64,000 nt of DNA from positions 1,736,001-1,800,000 of the forward strand of contig NZ_JAGXTP010000001.1 in NCBI RefSeq assembly GCF_018334155.1, given 5' to 3'. Both the position numbers and the translations under genes were made by a program. Below the pieces are notes generated by a model. It worked only from the letters and a program-made list of their open reading frames with translations. It ran no database searches and was not told the origin of the DNA. Position 1 is the stretch's first letter, and the number at the start of each line of letters is the position of its first letter. Shown here piece after piece: positions 1 to 9,391 of the stretch. The DNA is from Devosia litorisediminis (GTDB lineage Bacteria > Pseudomonadota > Alphaproteobacteria > Rhizobiales > Devosiaceae).

Positions 1-309
1 CATGCCGGCCAGTTTGGCCTTGATGTCCCACAGCGCCATGTCGATGGCGCCGAAAGCAGCCATGGCGATCGGGCCGCGGCGAAAATAGGCGCCGCGATAG
101 AAAAACTGCCAGATGTCTTCGCTATTGCGCGGATCCATGCCGATCAGATTGGGGATCAGATAGTCCTGAAGATAGGCAGCAGGCAGGGTTTCGCGATTGT
201 TCAGAGTAGCGTCACCCAGACCGTAGATGCCCTGGTCGGTGATGATCTTGAGCGTGACATAGTTCTTGGCGGGACCGCCGACGAACACTTTGGCACCGGT
301 AATCTTCAT
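1..309 (-). CDS. manD: D-mannonate dehydratase (enolase superfamily), N-terminal part
   Basis: Only the first 103 codons are in the window; the gene runs off the left edge. The translation opens [13 protein letters not shown] and carries the N-terminal capping-domain signature of the ManD/RspA group ([17 protein letters not shown], then [11 protein letters not shown] and [14 protein letters not shown]). Family members dehydrate D-mannonate to 2-keto-3-deoxygluconate, though some are low-efficiency or gluconate-active; the metal-binding and catalytic residues lie outside the window. The ATG has a GGAGAG Shine-Dalgarno sequence 7 bases upstream. It sits 30 bases after the Gfo/Idh/MocA gene and is the last visible gene of the uronate-type operon, where a hexuronate-derived mannonate would be a sensible intermediate. 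Confidence 0.85.
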   Translation of the reverse strand, partial: MKITGAKVFVGGPAKNYVTLKIITDQGIYGLGDATLNNRETLPAAYLQDYLIPNLIGMDPRNSEDIWQFFYRGAYFRRGPIAMAAFGAIDMALWDIKAKLAGM

Positions 310-339
310 GGCGACACTCTCCGTTGCGGTGGCACAAAA

Positions 340-1479
340 TCAGGACAGGTGGGACACATCCGTCCAGTTCTCGTTGTTGCGGATCAGATCAATCAGTTGC
401 TGATACTGACTGCCTTCACGGAAGGTCGGATAAGGCTCGACCGTCTCGCCGCCGATGTCTTTGACAAATTCGCGGGCCAAATAGTGCCAGCACTGCTCGG
501 TTTCGCCGTCGACGTTCGGCACGGCATCGCCAATGGATTGGGGCAGCGCGATTTCCTGCCACTGCTTGTCCTCGCCCCACAGGTAGAGCTGGCCGCTGCC
601 GTAGTGGCCCTTGATATAGATTGCCCCCTGTGTGCCGTAGAAGACGATGTGATCTTCATGGAAGCGTGGCACCAGGCCGCCATGTTTGAACAGGACCGAT
701 ACCGGCTTGTCGGCCAGCGGGCTCAGCACCTTTGCCATCACGGTATAAGACCATTCTACATTGCTCTGGCCCCACCTCAGCGCGGGATCGGTGATATCCT
801 TCGGGATGAAATTTCGCCGCGTTGCGAAATTGTGCACGCCCTCGACAATGGGCGCCTTGCCCAGATCGTCGCGCACATCACCGATGATCGAGACGATCTT
901 ATCGCCGACGACGGATGTCACGATGGAGAGCGTGTGGGTGAAATTGTTGTTGAGACGACCACCGCCATCTTCCTGGCGATGCGACCAGCCAAAGGGAATA
1001 TCCCGCTCCAGATTGAAGTGCGAGATGCACTCAATTTCGGTGGGTTCGCCAATAGCGCCAGCGGCAACCAGTTGACGGGCATGCAGGACACTGGGCGCAT
1101 AGCGGAAGCTGGCGGCGTAGGCGGTTTTGACGTTGTTCTGCTGAGCAAGCTGGTACAGCTCGACCGCCGTTTCACCGCTGGCCGTCAGCGGCTTGTCGCT
1201 GAAAACGTGACACCCGGCGGCGATGGCCTGTTTGATCGGTTCGTAATGAGCGCCGCCGGGCGTGGCGATAGAAACGATGTCCGGCTGGCAGGCGTTCAGC
1301 GCTTCCTGCCAACTGGTGCCCGAATAGGGGATGGCCAGTTTGCCAGCGACTTCGGAGACCACGCCCGCCGTTCGGCCAACAATGCCGACAATTTCGGCGC
1401 CAGCGGCACGAAACGCGTCAGCGTGCCCCTGTGCAGCGAAGCCCGTGCCAGCAATCAAGACCTTCAACTTAGGAGTCAT
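340..1479 (-). CDS. Gfo/Idh/MocA family oxidoreductase
   Basis: A 379-residue NAD(P)-dependent sugar or cyclitol dehydrogenase-like protein. The Rossmann motif GTGFAAQG is at about residues 11-18, and the family's EKP-type lysine motif appears as SDKP at about 94-97. In the second domain the usual Asp-x-Gly-x-His metal/substrate motif is altered to NNNFTH near residue 180, so the catalytic details may differ. An AGGTGA ribosome site precedes the ATG. The gene lies between the SDR and D-mannonate dehydratase genes of the same minus-strand operon, so it probably oxidises or reduces a sugar acid from the imported oligosaccharide. The substrate cannot be named from sequence. Confidence 0.88.
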   Translation of the reverse strand: MTPKLKVLIAGTGFAAQGHADAFRAAGAEIVGIVGRTAGVVSEVAGKLAIPYSGTSWQEALNACQPDIVSIATPGGAHYEPIKQAIAAGCHVFSDKPLTASGETAVELYQLAQQNNVKTAYAASFRYAPSVLHARQLVAAGAIGEPTEIECISHFNLERDIPFGWSHRQEDGGGRLNNNFTHTLSIVTSVVGDKIVSIIGDVRDDLGKAPIVEGVHNFATRRNFIPKDITDPALRWGQSNVEWSYTVMAKVLSPLADKPVSVLFKHGGLVPRFHEDHIVFYGTQGAIYIKGHYGSGQLYLWGEDKQWQEIALPQSIGDAVPNVDGETEQCWHYLAREFVKDIGGETVEPYPTFREGSQYQQLIDLIRNNENWTDVSHLS

Positions 1480-1504
1480 CTGTTCACCTGAAAGTGCAGC
1501 GTGC

Positions 1505-1525
1505 GAAGAGGGGCCGCGCCTCTTC
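1505..1525 (-). terminator. Intercistronic stem-loop between SDR and Gfo genes
   Basis: Arms GAAGAGG (1505-1511) and CCTCTTC (1519-1525) pair perfectly around a 7-base loop. With the larger hairpin at 1551-1581 it fills the 108-base gap between the SDR stop and the oxidoreductase start. There is no T-run, so it is more likely an mRNA processing or stability element than a full terminator. Confidence 0.45.
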
Positions 1526-1550
1526 CGTGACGTGGTTTTGGGGTTGGGGG

Positions 1551-1581
1551 GCGAGCGCGCAGGAGGGATCGGCGCGCTCGC
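1551..1581 (-). terminator. Intercistronic stem-loop after the SDR gene
   Basis: Arms GCGAGCGCGC (1551-1560) and GCGCGCTCGC (1572-1581) form a perfect 10-bp stem with an 11-base loop, starting 7 bases after the SDR stop on the minus strand. It is followed there by C- and A-rich sequence rather than a T-run, so attenuation or 3'-end protection is more likely than complete termination. Confidence 0.55.
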
Positions 1582-1587
1582 GGACGA

Positions 1588-2334
1588 TCAGGAAAACACC
1601 TGGCCGCCATTGATGTCGACGCAAACGCCCGTCATGAACGAAGACTCGTCGGAGGCCAGGAAGGCCACGAGATTGGCTACTTCTTCAGAGGTTCCCTCGC
1701 GCTTGAGCGGGGTGGCGGCAGCCACCTTGGTGCGGACTTCAGGCTTGGTGAAGATGTTGTGGAAGTCGGTGTCGATCATGCCCGGACAGACCGAGTTGAC
1801 CCGAATATCGGGGGCCAGTTCCTTGGCCATGCCGCGCGTCATGGTCATGACCGCGCCCTTGGATGCGCCATAAGCCAGTGCGCCACCCCCTGCCCCGTCG
1901 CGCCCGGCCTGCGACGCCATGGTGACGATCGTGCTGCCAGCGCCCATATGCGGCGCCGAGGCTTTGACCACGCGCAGCAGCGAGGTCACGTTGAGGTCCA
2001 TTACATTGTTCCAGTGCTCGACATCCATTTCTGCAATGGTTTTGCGCGCCAGAATACCGCCAGTGATGTGGGCAAGGATATCGATCTTGCCGAATTCCTT
2101 GACCGTGCGGGCGATAAGCGCGTCGACATCGGCCTGCACTGTCATGTCACCCTGCAGCGCAAACGCCCGGCCGCCTGCAGCGATAATCTCCTCAACGGCG
2201 GATTTCGCCCCTGCATCGCTCTTGTAGTAGTTGATGGCAACAGCGGCGCCGGCCTGTGCCAGACGCATCACGCAGGCGCGGCCAATGTCGCGACCACCGC
2301 CGGTGACGATGGCGATTTTTCCATCCATGTTCAT
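1588..2334 (-). CDS. SDR family oxidoreductase
   Basis: A 248-residue classical short-chain dehydrogenase/reductase. The cofactor motif TGGGRDIG is at about residues 11-18, the NAG-like motif is replaced by HITGG near 88, the catalytic Ser region is MASQAG, and the active-site YGASKG carries Tyr and Lys near 155-159. The C-terminal DINGGQV is typical of the FabG-like subgroup. AGGA lies 8 bases before the ATG. In uronide pathways an SDR often reduces 4-deoxy-L-erythro-5-hexoseulose uronate, the product of polysaccharide lyases; with the neighbouring heparinase-type lyase that role is plausible here but unproven. Confidence 0.88.
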   Translation of the reverse strand: MNMDGKIAIVTGGGRDIGRACVMRLAQAGAAVAINYYKSDAGAKSAVEEIIAAGGRAFALQGDMTVQADVDALIARTVKEFGKIDILAHITGGILARKTIAEMDVEHWNNVMDLNVTSLLRVVKASAPHMGAGSTIVTMASQAGRDGAGGGALAYGASKGAVMTMTRGMAKELAPDIRVNSVCPGMIDTDFHNIFTKPEVRTKVAAATPLKREGTSEEVANLVAFLASDESSFMTGVCVDINGGQVFS

Positions 2335-2363
2335 GCTCGTATTCCTAACGTTGACGTATGATT

Positions 2364-4697
2364 TCAGGCTTCGAATGACTTCTGGACGACCACCTTGAAG
2401 GTGCGTTGCGCCTCATCGGTGAAGTAGAAGTCGGCGTTGTATCCCTGGTCATCCAGGAAGTGGAAAACCCGCTTGGGCTGGGTCAATTTGTAGGGAACCA
2501 GCAGCGTGGCGATGCGGTGATGGCGCGACGGCGCGAAGCTCGCCCTGATATGGGAGCTTACAGGCAGACCCTCGATTTCGCTGGGGTCGACACCGTCATA
2601 ACCGGTTTCCTGCGCCAGCTTGGGCATGCCCGCCGAAGACCAGACGAACTGGCCGTAAAACCCGGCCTTGTCACCGCTGTAGCGGAAGGTATCGGTGCCC
2701 ACCTGCATCTTGCTGTTGGCATGCAGCAGCCAGTCCAGCGCGACCGGTTCGGACGCGTCGACACTGTCGACGACCAGAAAATAGGAGTCGTGGATGAAGT
2801 AGACTTCGCGGGCGACGCTGGTGACCTGGGGGGACAAGGTTGCATAGGCGGGGGTCGCGTCGCCGCGAATATAGATGTGGTCACCGCGATCTTCGGCATG
2901 GGTCAACTGCCCGGTCGAGCGCAGGGCAATTGACTTGTCGGCCCCGGCATACTGGCCCTGACCATTGATCAGAATGGCATTCTTGGAGCGGGTCTGGCGG
3001 CGCCAGGTCTTGTGCATGGAGCTGTTGAAGGCGACGTAATAGCCGCTCTGGATCGCCAGATCCTCGCCATAGGCCGCCATGACGAAGGCGTTCTGATCAC
3101 CATGGCTGTGGCTGATCGAACCATAGGGGCTGCTCTTCATCACGAAATGGATGTGCTCGTCGGGATTATCCTCGCGCAGCTGAATGGCGGCCCAGCCAAT
3201 GCCCCTGAACCATTTCAGCTTTTCCTGCTCGGACGGCGCGACCGCTTGCACCATCGGGAAGTCGTGGCGATAGACCAGCTCATCGAAATTGAGATCCCAC
3301 CAGCCGTAATTGTAGAATTCCATCTCCGTGCCGGGATCGTTGCGGTTGATCTCCTCGAAGAACCACTGATAGGCGCCATTGCCCGTGACGCCGGCGAACT
3401 GGCGCAGATTGTAGCCAATCTTGAGACAGGGCAGATCACCCATGGTGGAGTCGTCGCCAAAGGTGGCCCGCCGTGTGTCAGGCGCCTTGGTGTAGAGCGG
3501 GAAGTCGCCGGTCTTCTGGAAGAAGGGGCGCTTGTAGAGGTCAAAACCCATGAACGAGCGCAGCAGATTGGCTGCCTCGATCAGATAGGCCATGCCGGTC
3601 ATCCAGTAATGTGGACCTTCGGCCCAGCCACCGTCGCTGTCGCCCCAGGGCGAATAGAGCGTGGAGAGAAATTCGACCGTGTAGTTGAGCCAGTCTTCGG
3701 CCTCGGGTTCCTCGCCCAGCAGGGCGATACAGGCAGGTACCAGCACAGCCGAGAGCGAGCGCACGGCATGGCTGTCATAGGGGAATACGTGGATATTGGC
3801 GTGGCGCATGACGTGCTCAGCGACTTCGCGCGTGCGGGTCAGCAGCGCCTGCCGCACCGTAGTACGCTCGTCTTCGCTGAGCTGATCGTGCAGCCAGTCA
3901 TACCCCCAGGCCAGCGCAACGGTGACCCGGAACGCCCACTCATCGGTATAGGTGCGCGAGGTCGTCCCAGCCGGGTCCCAGGCGGCCACGGCAAGCAGCC
4001 ATTGTTTGGCGCGATCCAGCATGGCCTGATCACTGGTGACCTTGCCGCCAATCGCCAGATGGCGAATGGCATAGATCAGTTCCTGACACTGGATATAGGT
4101 GGCGCGCCAGACGGCCGGCGTGCGCTTATTGCTCGGATAGGGAGGCGGCTCGGCGATGATGTCGCGCTCCAGCCAGGGCGTCACCGAAGCGTCGAAGAAG
4201 CGCTGCCAGGCGCCGTGTTCGGGGTCGTCGGATACAGCCTGGGAAAACTGCTGCAGGCTCTGTGGGTTCAGCCACAAGCGGGGATGGCTCATATTGCAGT
4301 GCGCATAGCGCGTGGCGCGGTCGGCCAGCGGCGTCTCGGGCAGATCCGCGCCCAGATCGAACTGGCGGACCGTGCTCCAGTCGGAATCAAGGGCGCCGCT
4401 ATCGGCGTTGCAAGTCGCGTAACGCCAGAAATAGTGGCCCGGCTCCAACGCGGCGTCTGGCGTGAAGAAGTTCAGCGGAATGGGTTTGAACTCGTGCGTC
4501 GCCTTGGCGGGGAAACGCTCATCGGTCGACACCTGCAGAGTGTAGCGCGCGCCACTATCGACCACGGGTAGCCAGCTGAAGCGTGGCGGATTTTCAGTCA
4601 GCACGGATTTCTGGTCCGGCCAGTATTGCGTGGTGAGCGCAGCCGCGGCCGGTTGATCAAGATAGGTTTCGTGGGAACGCGGCGTGGCGGGGCTCAT
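2364..4697 (-). CDS. Heparinase II/III-type lyase with DUF4962 N-terminal region
   Basis: About 777 residues. The N-terminal half (roughly 1-400) is rich in aromatic residues and matches the DUF4962 / alpha-alpha-toroid architecture. The C-terminal half has the heparinase II/III-like beta-sandwich start SHSHGDQNAFVMAAYGED, with His, Asp and downstream Tyr residues expected for beta-elimination. No signal peptide is visible, so the enzyme should act in the cytoplasm on oligosaccharides brought in by the adjacent ABC system. Start: an ATG at 4697 with AAGGA 10 bases upstream is preferred over the GTG two codons earlier, which leaves only 4 bases. The exact substrate (alginate, glycosaminoglycan, ulvan-like or pectic oligouronide) cannot be told. 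Confidence 0.85.
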   Translation of the reverse strand: MSPATPRSHETYLDQPAAAALTTQYWPDQKSVLTENPPRFSWLPVVDSGARYTLQVSTDERFPAKATHEFKPIPLNFFTPDAALEPGHYFWRYATCNADSGALDSDWSTVRQFDLGADLPETPLADRATRYAHCNMSHPRLWLNPQSLQQFSQAVSDDPEHGAWQRFFDASVTPWLERDIIAEPPPYPSNKRTPAVWRATYIQCQELIYAIRHLAIGGKVTSDQAMLDRAKQWLLAVAAWDPAGTTSRTYTDEWAFRVTVALAWGYDWLHDQLSEDERTTVRQALLTRTREVAEHVMRHANIHVFPYDSHAVRSLSAVLVPACIALLGEEPEAEDWLNYTVEFLSTLYSPWGDSDGGWAEGPHYWMTGMAYLIEAANLLRSFMGFDLYKRPFFQKTGDFPLYTKAPDTRRATFGDDSTMGDLPCLKIGYNLRQFAGVTGNGAYQWFFEEINRNDPGTEMEFYNYGWWDLNFDELVYRHDFPMVQAVAPSEQEKLKWFRGIGWAAIQLREDNPDEHIHFVMKSSPYGSISHSHGDQNAFVMAAYGEDLAIQSGYYVAFNSSMHKTWRRQTRSKNAILINGQGQYAGADKSIALRSTGQLTHAEDRGDHIYIRGDATPAYATLSPQVTSVAREVYFIHDSYFLVVDSVDASEPVALDWLLHANSKMQVGTDTFRYSGDKAGFYGQFVWSSAGMPKLAQETGYDGVDPSEIEGLPVSSHIRASFAPSRHHRIATLLVPYKLTQPKRVFHFLDDQGYNADFYFTDEAQRTFKVVVQKSFEA

Positions 4698-4729
4698 CGA
4701 CACAGTGTCCTTGCAAATGGAAAAGAGGA

Positions 4730-4761
4730 CCGGCTCGCCACCTGGGAGGATGGCGAGCCGG
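4730..4761 (-). terminator. Stem-loop directly after the binding-protein gene
   Basis: Arms CCGGCTCGCCA (4730-4740) and TGGCGAGCCGG (4751-4761) form a perfect 11-bp stem with a 10-base loop, 11 bases past the binding-protein stop. On the minus strand it is followed by TCCTCTTTTCC, so it resembles a leaky intrinsic terminator that would lower expression of the downstream lyase, SDR and dehydratase genes. Confidence 0.7.
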
Positions 4762-4772
4762 GACGGCCGCTG

Positions 4773-6344
4773 CTAGCCGCCGTATTGGCGTGCATAGGCC
4801 GAGTTCATGACCTCAATCACCTGGTCGTAGCCCATGCGGTTGAGGGTCGCGATGTAGTCATCCCAGTCGGCATCGACGTCGCCGCTGCCCAGGATCCAGG
4901 CCTGCTGGCGCTCAAGCATGTAGGTGCGCAGCGAGGGCCAGTACTTGTCGTAGACCGCCTGCTCTTCCTGATTGAAGGCGACGCCCAGGAACTGGTCGAT
5001 CAGCAGATCATTTGCCTGGTAAAGCGCAATACCTTCGCGGGCAGCTTCGGAGGTCCACTGGTCCTCGTAGCGGTAATCCTGCCAGTAGCCGCGATAGATC
5101 TGCGCCCCAACCAGATACATCTGGCTGTTGACCGGGCTATCGCTGTTGAGCACGGCGTCGGTATAGACCGGCTGGCCGTCGATCATGTTCCAGGTCTCGC
5201 CTTCGACGCCGAAGTTGGACAGATTGCGTCCCTCTTCAGTGAAGAAGAAATCGAAGTACTTGATGGTCTCGATCGGATGCTCGTTCATGTAGCTGATGGC
5301 CCAGCCATCAGGCTTGATCGGGATGCGACGGTGCTCTTCCATCCGCACACCTGCAGCCGAAGCCGGGGGCAGGAAAGGAATGAAGTTGAAGCCGTCGATC
5401 TTGTCGGCCAGAGCGGCATTGTAGCCCGAGGTCGAGGCGAACCAGTCATGGGTCGAGCCACCAAGATTTTCGGACAGCAGGTAGTCGCGCGAGGAGGAAC
5501 CGCGGGTAAAGATTTCCGCGTCGATCAGGCCTTCAGCATACCAGTCGGCGATATGGCCAAGGCCAACCCGATAGGCTTCCTGCGCGTAGGGATGGACGAG
5601 CTTGCCATCACCGTTGACGTAGAAATCGTGATAGGTGTCCGAGCCCGATGAGCGGGCATCCCACAGCGTGAGCAGGCGGTTCACTTCTTCCCACTGGCGG
5701 GCGAAATAGGGAATCTCATCCTTCTTGCCGTTGCCGTTGGGATCCTGATCGCGGAAGGCAACGAGGACGTCGTGATATTCGTCTACGGTCTGGGGCTGCT
5801 CCAGCCCCAGCTTGTCGAGCCAATCCTGACGAATGTACCAGGCCCGGCCAAACTCACCGTCAGGCAGGTAAGGGATGTAGTAGTAGTTGCCGTCATAGGC
5901 AGAAATGGCTTCCATCAGGCCGGGGTGGCTATCCCAGAAAGCCTGGATATGGGGGGCATGCTCCTTGACCAGATCGTTGAGCGGCAGGAAGGCGCCTTCC
6001 GGGCCGTACTGATTGACGGGTTGCTGGATCAGGTTGCCACCGACGATGTCGGGCATGTTGCCTTGAGCCAGCAGCAGGTTCATCGCTTCGGCAGCGTCAG
6101 TGGTATTCTTGCCGGCGGTCTGGTCGACCAGCGAAATGCCGGTCATCTCGCGAGCGGCCAGTTCGACAGGATATATCTGGGTCGTATCGCCCCCCACACC
6201 ATAGCCCTGGGCACGCGGCCAGTGCATGTGGATGGTCAGTTCGAGCGGATCTTCGACGATCCGCAGATCCTGGGCCAGCGCGGGGGCGGTCAGCGCGGTC
6301 GATCCGAGCATGAGCAGCGACAAAGTCACGGGTAGAGTTCGCAT
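4773..6344 (-). CDS. ABC transporter extracellular solute-binding protein (family 1, LipO/YtcQ-like)
   Basis: About 523 residues starting MRTLPVTLSLLMLGSTALTA, a clear Sec signal peptide ending near APALAQ, with no lipobox cysteine. It is longer than typical sugar-binding proteins (about 420) and resembles the LipO/YtcQ type that works with LplB/YtcP-like permeases, which are the next genes. The start at 6344 is preferred over an upstream in-frame codon because GGAGGAAAAC sits directly before it and the longer form would overlap the permease stop. It should bind the acidic oligosaccharide in the periplasm. Confidence 0.9.
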   Translation of the reverse strand: MRTLPVTLSLLMLGSTALTAPALAQDLRIVEDPLELTIHMHWPRAQGYGVGGDTTQIYPVELAAREMTGISLVDQTAGKNTTDAAEAMNLLLAQGNMPDIVGGNLIQQPVNQYGPEGAFLPLNDLVKEHAPHIQAFWDSHPGLMEAISAYDGNYYYIPYLPDGEFGRAWYIRQDWLDKLGLEQPQTVDEYHDVLVAFRDQDPNGNGKKDEIPYFARQWEEVNRLLTLWDARSSGSDTYHDFYVNGDGKLVHPYAQEAYRVGLGHIADWYAEGLIDAEIFTRGSSSRDYLLSENLGGSTHDWFASTSGYNAALADKIDGFNFIPFLPPASAAGVRMEEHRRIPIKPDGWAISYMNEHPIETIKYFDFFFTEEGRNLSNFGVEGETWNMIDGQPVYTDAVLNSDSPVNSQMYLVGAQIYRGYWQDYRYEDQWTSEAAREGIALYQANDLLIDQFLGVAFNQEEQAVYDKYWPSLRTYMLERQQAWILGSGDVDADWDDYIATLNRMGYDQVIEVMNSAYARQYGG

Positions 6345-6370
6345 GTTTTCCTCCTTGATGCGACGTTGGG

Positions 6371-7252
6371 TCATTCCTTCACTCCGCCCAGCAGGATGCC
6401 CTTGCTGAAGTATTTCTGGAGGAAGGGGTAGATGAGCAGGATCGGGATGATCGAGCAGACGATGATCGCCGCACTGACGGTCTCGAACGAATAGGCCGAG
6501 GTCAGCAGCGTGTTGGCGAAAGCTTCATCGTCGGACAGCTCGACGATGACGTGGCGCAGATAGACCTGCAGCGGAATCTTGTCCTGGTCCTGAAGCAGGA
6601 TCATTGCCCAGAAGAAGCCGTTCCAGCGTGAGACGATGCAGAACAGTGCGACCGTAGCGATGGCCGGTTTGCTCAGTGGCATGTAGACCTTCCAGAGAAC
6701 CTGAAACTCGTTGGCACCGTCCATCCGGGCCGCTTCTTCAAAGCTCTGCGGGATACCTTCAAAGAAGTTGCGCAGCAGGATGATGTTGAAGCCGTTGACC
6801 GCAAAACCGATGATGATGCCGAAATAGCTGTCGAGCAGTCCCAGATCGCGCATGTTCAGAAAGAACGGGATCATGCCGGCGTTGAACCACATGGTGAAGG
6901 CCACCATCAGGTTCCAGAACCGCCGACCCCATAGCTGCGGCCGCGACAGGGCGTAGGCACCGGGGATGATGAACACCAGGCTCATCAGCGTGCCGCCGAT
7001 CGTGTAGATGAAGGTGTTCTTGTACGAGGTCCAGAACTCGGGCTCGGACAGCACACGCTTGTAAGCTTCGAGCGTGAAACCGACTGGCGTCAGGATCACA
7101 TTGCCCGCCCGTGCCTCAAAGCCGGTGCTCAGCGACAGCGAGGTGATGTAGATGAACGGATACAGGGCCGACAGCGCGAAGATGGTGATCAGCACCATGT
7201 TCAGGATGACGAAGAGCTTGTCGCCGCGCGAGTACAGATTCATGTTGGTCAT
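6371..7252 (-). CDS. Carbohydrate ABC transporter permease (MalG/YtcP-type)
   Basis: A 293-residue inner-membrane permease with six predicted membrane segments. The cytoplasmic EAA loop that contacts the ATPase is visible as EEAARMDGANEFQVLWKVY. The C-terminus FSKGILLGGVKE is typical of LplC/YtcP proteins. GGAG lies 8 bases before the ATG. It pairs with the permease 13 bases upstream and the ATPase before that to form the importer for the binding protein encoded next. Confidence 0.92.
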   Translation of the reverse strand: MTNMNLYSRGDKLFVILNMVLITIFALSALYPFIYITSLSLSTGFEARAGNVILTPVGFTLEAYKRVLSEPEFWTSYKNTFIYTIGGTLMSLVFIIPGAYALSRPQLWGRRFWNLMVAFTMWFNAGMIPFFLNMRDLGLLDSYFGIIIGFAVNGFNIILLRNFFEGIPQSFEEAARMDGANEFQVLWKVYMPLSKPAIATVALFCIVSRWNGFFWAMILLQDQDKIPLQVYLRHVIVELSDDEAFANTLLTSAYSFETVSAAIIVCSIIPILLIYPFLQKYFSKGILLGGVKE

Positions 7253-7265
7253 GGCTTGTCTCCGA

Positions 7266-8261
7266 TCACCAGAGCGACGTGCGTGAGTAGCGTTTTGAGA
7301 TGGTGTTGGCGGTCATCACCAGGACGAAGGCGACAACGGCATTGAACAGGCCGGCGGCGGCAGCGAGATCGTACTGTCCGCCCTGAATGCCCTGGCGGTA
7401 GATGAAGGTGTTGACCACGTCGGCAGTCTCGTAGGTCGCCGGCTGGTAAAGCAGGATGATCATCTCGAAGGAGACTTCGAGCATGTTGCCGATGCGGATA
7501 ATCAGCATGATGATGATGGTGGGCATGATCGAGGGGATGGTGATCTTCCAGATCATCTGCCAGCGGGACGCACCATCGACCACGGCGCTCTCGTAGAGGG
7601 TCGGCGAAACCCCGGCGATGGCGGCCAGATAGACGATCGACTGGAAGCCGGCCTCCTGCCAGATGGTGGTGCCCACAAAAATCGGCCGGAACCATTCGGG
7701 CTTGGTCAGGAAGTAGACCGAGCTGACGCCGAACCAACCCAGCACGGTGTTGACGATGCCCGCTGATGGCGCGAAGGCCGTTATGACGATGCCGGCAATG
7801 ATCACCGAGGAGATGAAGTGCGGCAGGTAAACCACCGTCTGCAGGGTCTTCTTGAAGGTCTGGTGCAGAACTTCGTTGAACATCACGGCCAGAATGATCG
7901 GCACGGGAAAGCCAAACAGCAGGCTGTAAAAGCTGATGATAACGGTGTTCTTGAGTGCCCGGATGAACTGGTCATTGCTGAACAGTGTCTCGAAGTGCTC
8001 GAACCAGACCCAGGGACTGGCCGCAACACCGCGGAAGACGCTGTAATCCTTGAACGCGATCTGCAGGCCGTACATCGGCTTATAGAGAAAGATGATCAGC
8101 CACAGGATGGTGGGGATCAGCATGGCATAGAGCTGCCATTCCCGCCGGATATGATCGCCAATGCGCTGCACCCTGCCCGGACGGCGACGGCGCTGCGCTT
8201 CGCGCGCCTCAACCACAAGCGTTTCGGTCTTGGTGCCTTGAACCTGTGGGTCGATGCTCAT
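7266..8261 (-). CDS. Carbohydrate ABC transporter permease (LplB/MalF-type)
   Basis: 331 residues with a basic cytoplasmic N-terminus and about six membrane segments. The EAA-loop equivalent is YESAVVDGASRWQMIWKI, where the usual EAA is ESA. The start codon overlaps the ATPase stop (ATGA, 8258-8261), so the two are translationally coupled. It forms the membrane channel with the MalG-type partner encoded next. Confidence 0.92.
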   Translation of the reverse strand: MSIDPQVQGTKTETLVVEAREAQRRRRPGRVQRIGDHIRREWQLYAMLIPTILWLIIFLYKPMYGLQIAFKDYSVFRGVAASPWVWFEHFETLFSNDQFIRALKNTVIISFYSLLFGFPVPIILAVMFNEVLHQTFKKTLQTVVYLPHFISSVIIAGIVITAFAPSAGIVNTVLGWFGVSSVYFLTKPEWFRPIFVGTTIWQEAGFQSIVYLAAIAGVSPTLYESAVVDGASRWQMIWKITIPSIMPTIIIMLIIRIGNMLEVSFEMIILLYQPATYETADVVNTFIYRQGIQGGQYDLAAAAGLFNAVVAFVLVMTANTISKRYSRTSLW

Positions 8262-9361
8262 GGCGCGTGATCCTGCCCGGCCAGCGCCAGACCTGTGGCG
8301 GCATCGAACACGCGGATCAGATGGGGCTCAATGGTGAAGCCGGGGACAGTCTCGTTGATCTCACGCTGCCCCATGGTCTCGGCGCGGATGACGAAGGGCT
8401 CGCCGGCAAAAGAGGCGTGGATCAACGCCTCGGAACCCAGGGTTTCGACAAGCTCAACCGCAATGCGCAGGATGCCGGGTGCATTGTCATCGACAATGGT
8501 CACATATTCGGGACGGATGCCCAGCACGACTTCGCGCCCGACGCTGTCGGCCAGGTCTGGGAGCGGCGCCAAGGTGATTTTCTGGCCGCCCACTTCGGCG
8601 ACAGGCTTGTCGCCCGCCTCCACGATCGTGGCCTTGATCAGATTCATCGGCGGCGAACCCAGGAAGGCTGCGACAAACACGTTGGCGGGGTTGCGGAACA
8701 GTTCCATGGGCGAGCCAACCTGCTCGATATTGCCCTCGTTCATGATGACGATGCGGTCGGCCAGGGTCATGGCTTCGACCTGATCATGGGTGACATAAAT
8801 GCTGGTGGCGCCCAGACGCTTGTGCAGCCGCTTGATCTCGGCGCGCATCTGGGTGCGCAGCTTGGCGTCCAGGTTCGACAGCGGTTCGTCGAACAGAAAA
8901 ACCTTGGGGCGCCGCACGATGGCCCGCCCCATGGCGACACGCTGGCGCTGTCCACCGGACAAATCTGCGGGCCGGCGCTCAAGGTATTCCGTCAGACCAA
9001 GAATGGTGCTGACTTCCTTGATTGCCGCGTCGACCGCTTCCTTCTTCTCGCGCCGGATACGCAGACCAAATGCGATGTTTTCAGCCACGTTAAGGTGGGG
9101 GTAGAGCGCGTAGTTCTGGAACACCATCGCGACGTCGCGATCCTTTGGTGCAACGCTGTTCACGTGCCGCTCATCGATGGTCAGATCGCCATCTGAAATC
9201 TCCTCGAGACCAGCAATCATGCGCAGCGTGGTGGACTTGCCGCAGCCGGATGGCCCGACCAGCACAACGAACTCGCGCGGCGCGACTTCAAGGTCGATGC
9301 CATGCACCACCTCGAGGCTGCCATAACGCTTGACGATACCGGTAAGTGAAACTCCAGACAC
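8258..9361 (-). CDS. Sugar ABC transporter ATP-binding protein (UgpC/MsmX-type)
   Basis: 367 residues. Walker [10 protein letters not shown] is at about 36-44, the signature is [17 protein letters not shown], Walker B is [12 protein letters not shown] and the H-loop is [12 protein letters not shown]-terminal TOBE/OB regulatory region of about 120 residues follows. The start is GTG at 9361 with a strong GAGGAGGA site. Together with the two following permeases it powers uptake for the uronide operon. It begins 30 bases after the GntR gene, so the regulator is probably the first gene of the same transcript. Confidence 0.93.
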   Translation of the reverse strand: MSGVSLTGIVKRYGSLEVVHGIDLEVAPREFVVLVGPSGCGKSTTLRMIAGLEEISDGDLTIDERHVNSVAPKDRDVAMVFQNYALYPHLNVAENIAFGLRIRREKKEAVDAAIKEVSTILGLTEYLERRPADLSGGQRQRVAMGRAIVRRPKVFLFDEPLSNLDAKLRTQMRAEIKRLHKRLGATSIYVTHDQVEAMTLADRIVIMNEGNIEQVGSPMELFRNPANVFVAAFLGSPPMNLIKATIVEAGDKPVAEVGGQKITLAPLPDLADSVGREVVLGIRPEYVTIVDDNAPGILRIAVELVETLGSEALIHASFAGEPFVIRAETMGQREINETVPGFTIEPHLIRVFDAATGLALAGQDHAP

Positions 9362-9391
9362 GTTCTATCCTCCTCAGGGACGCGGCTCAGT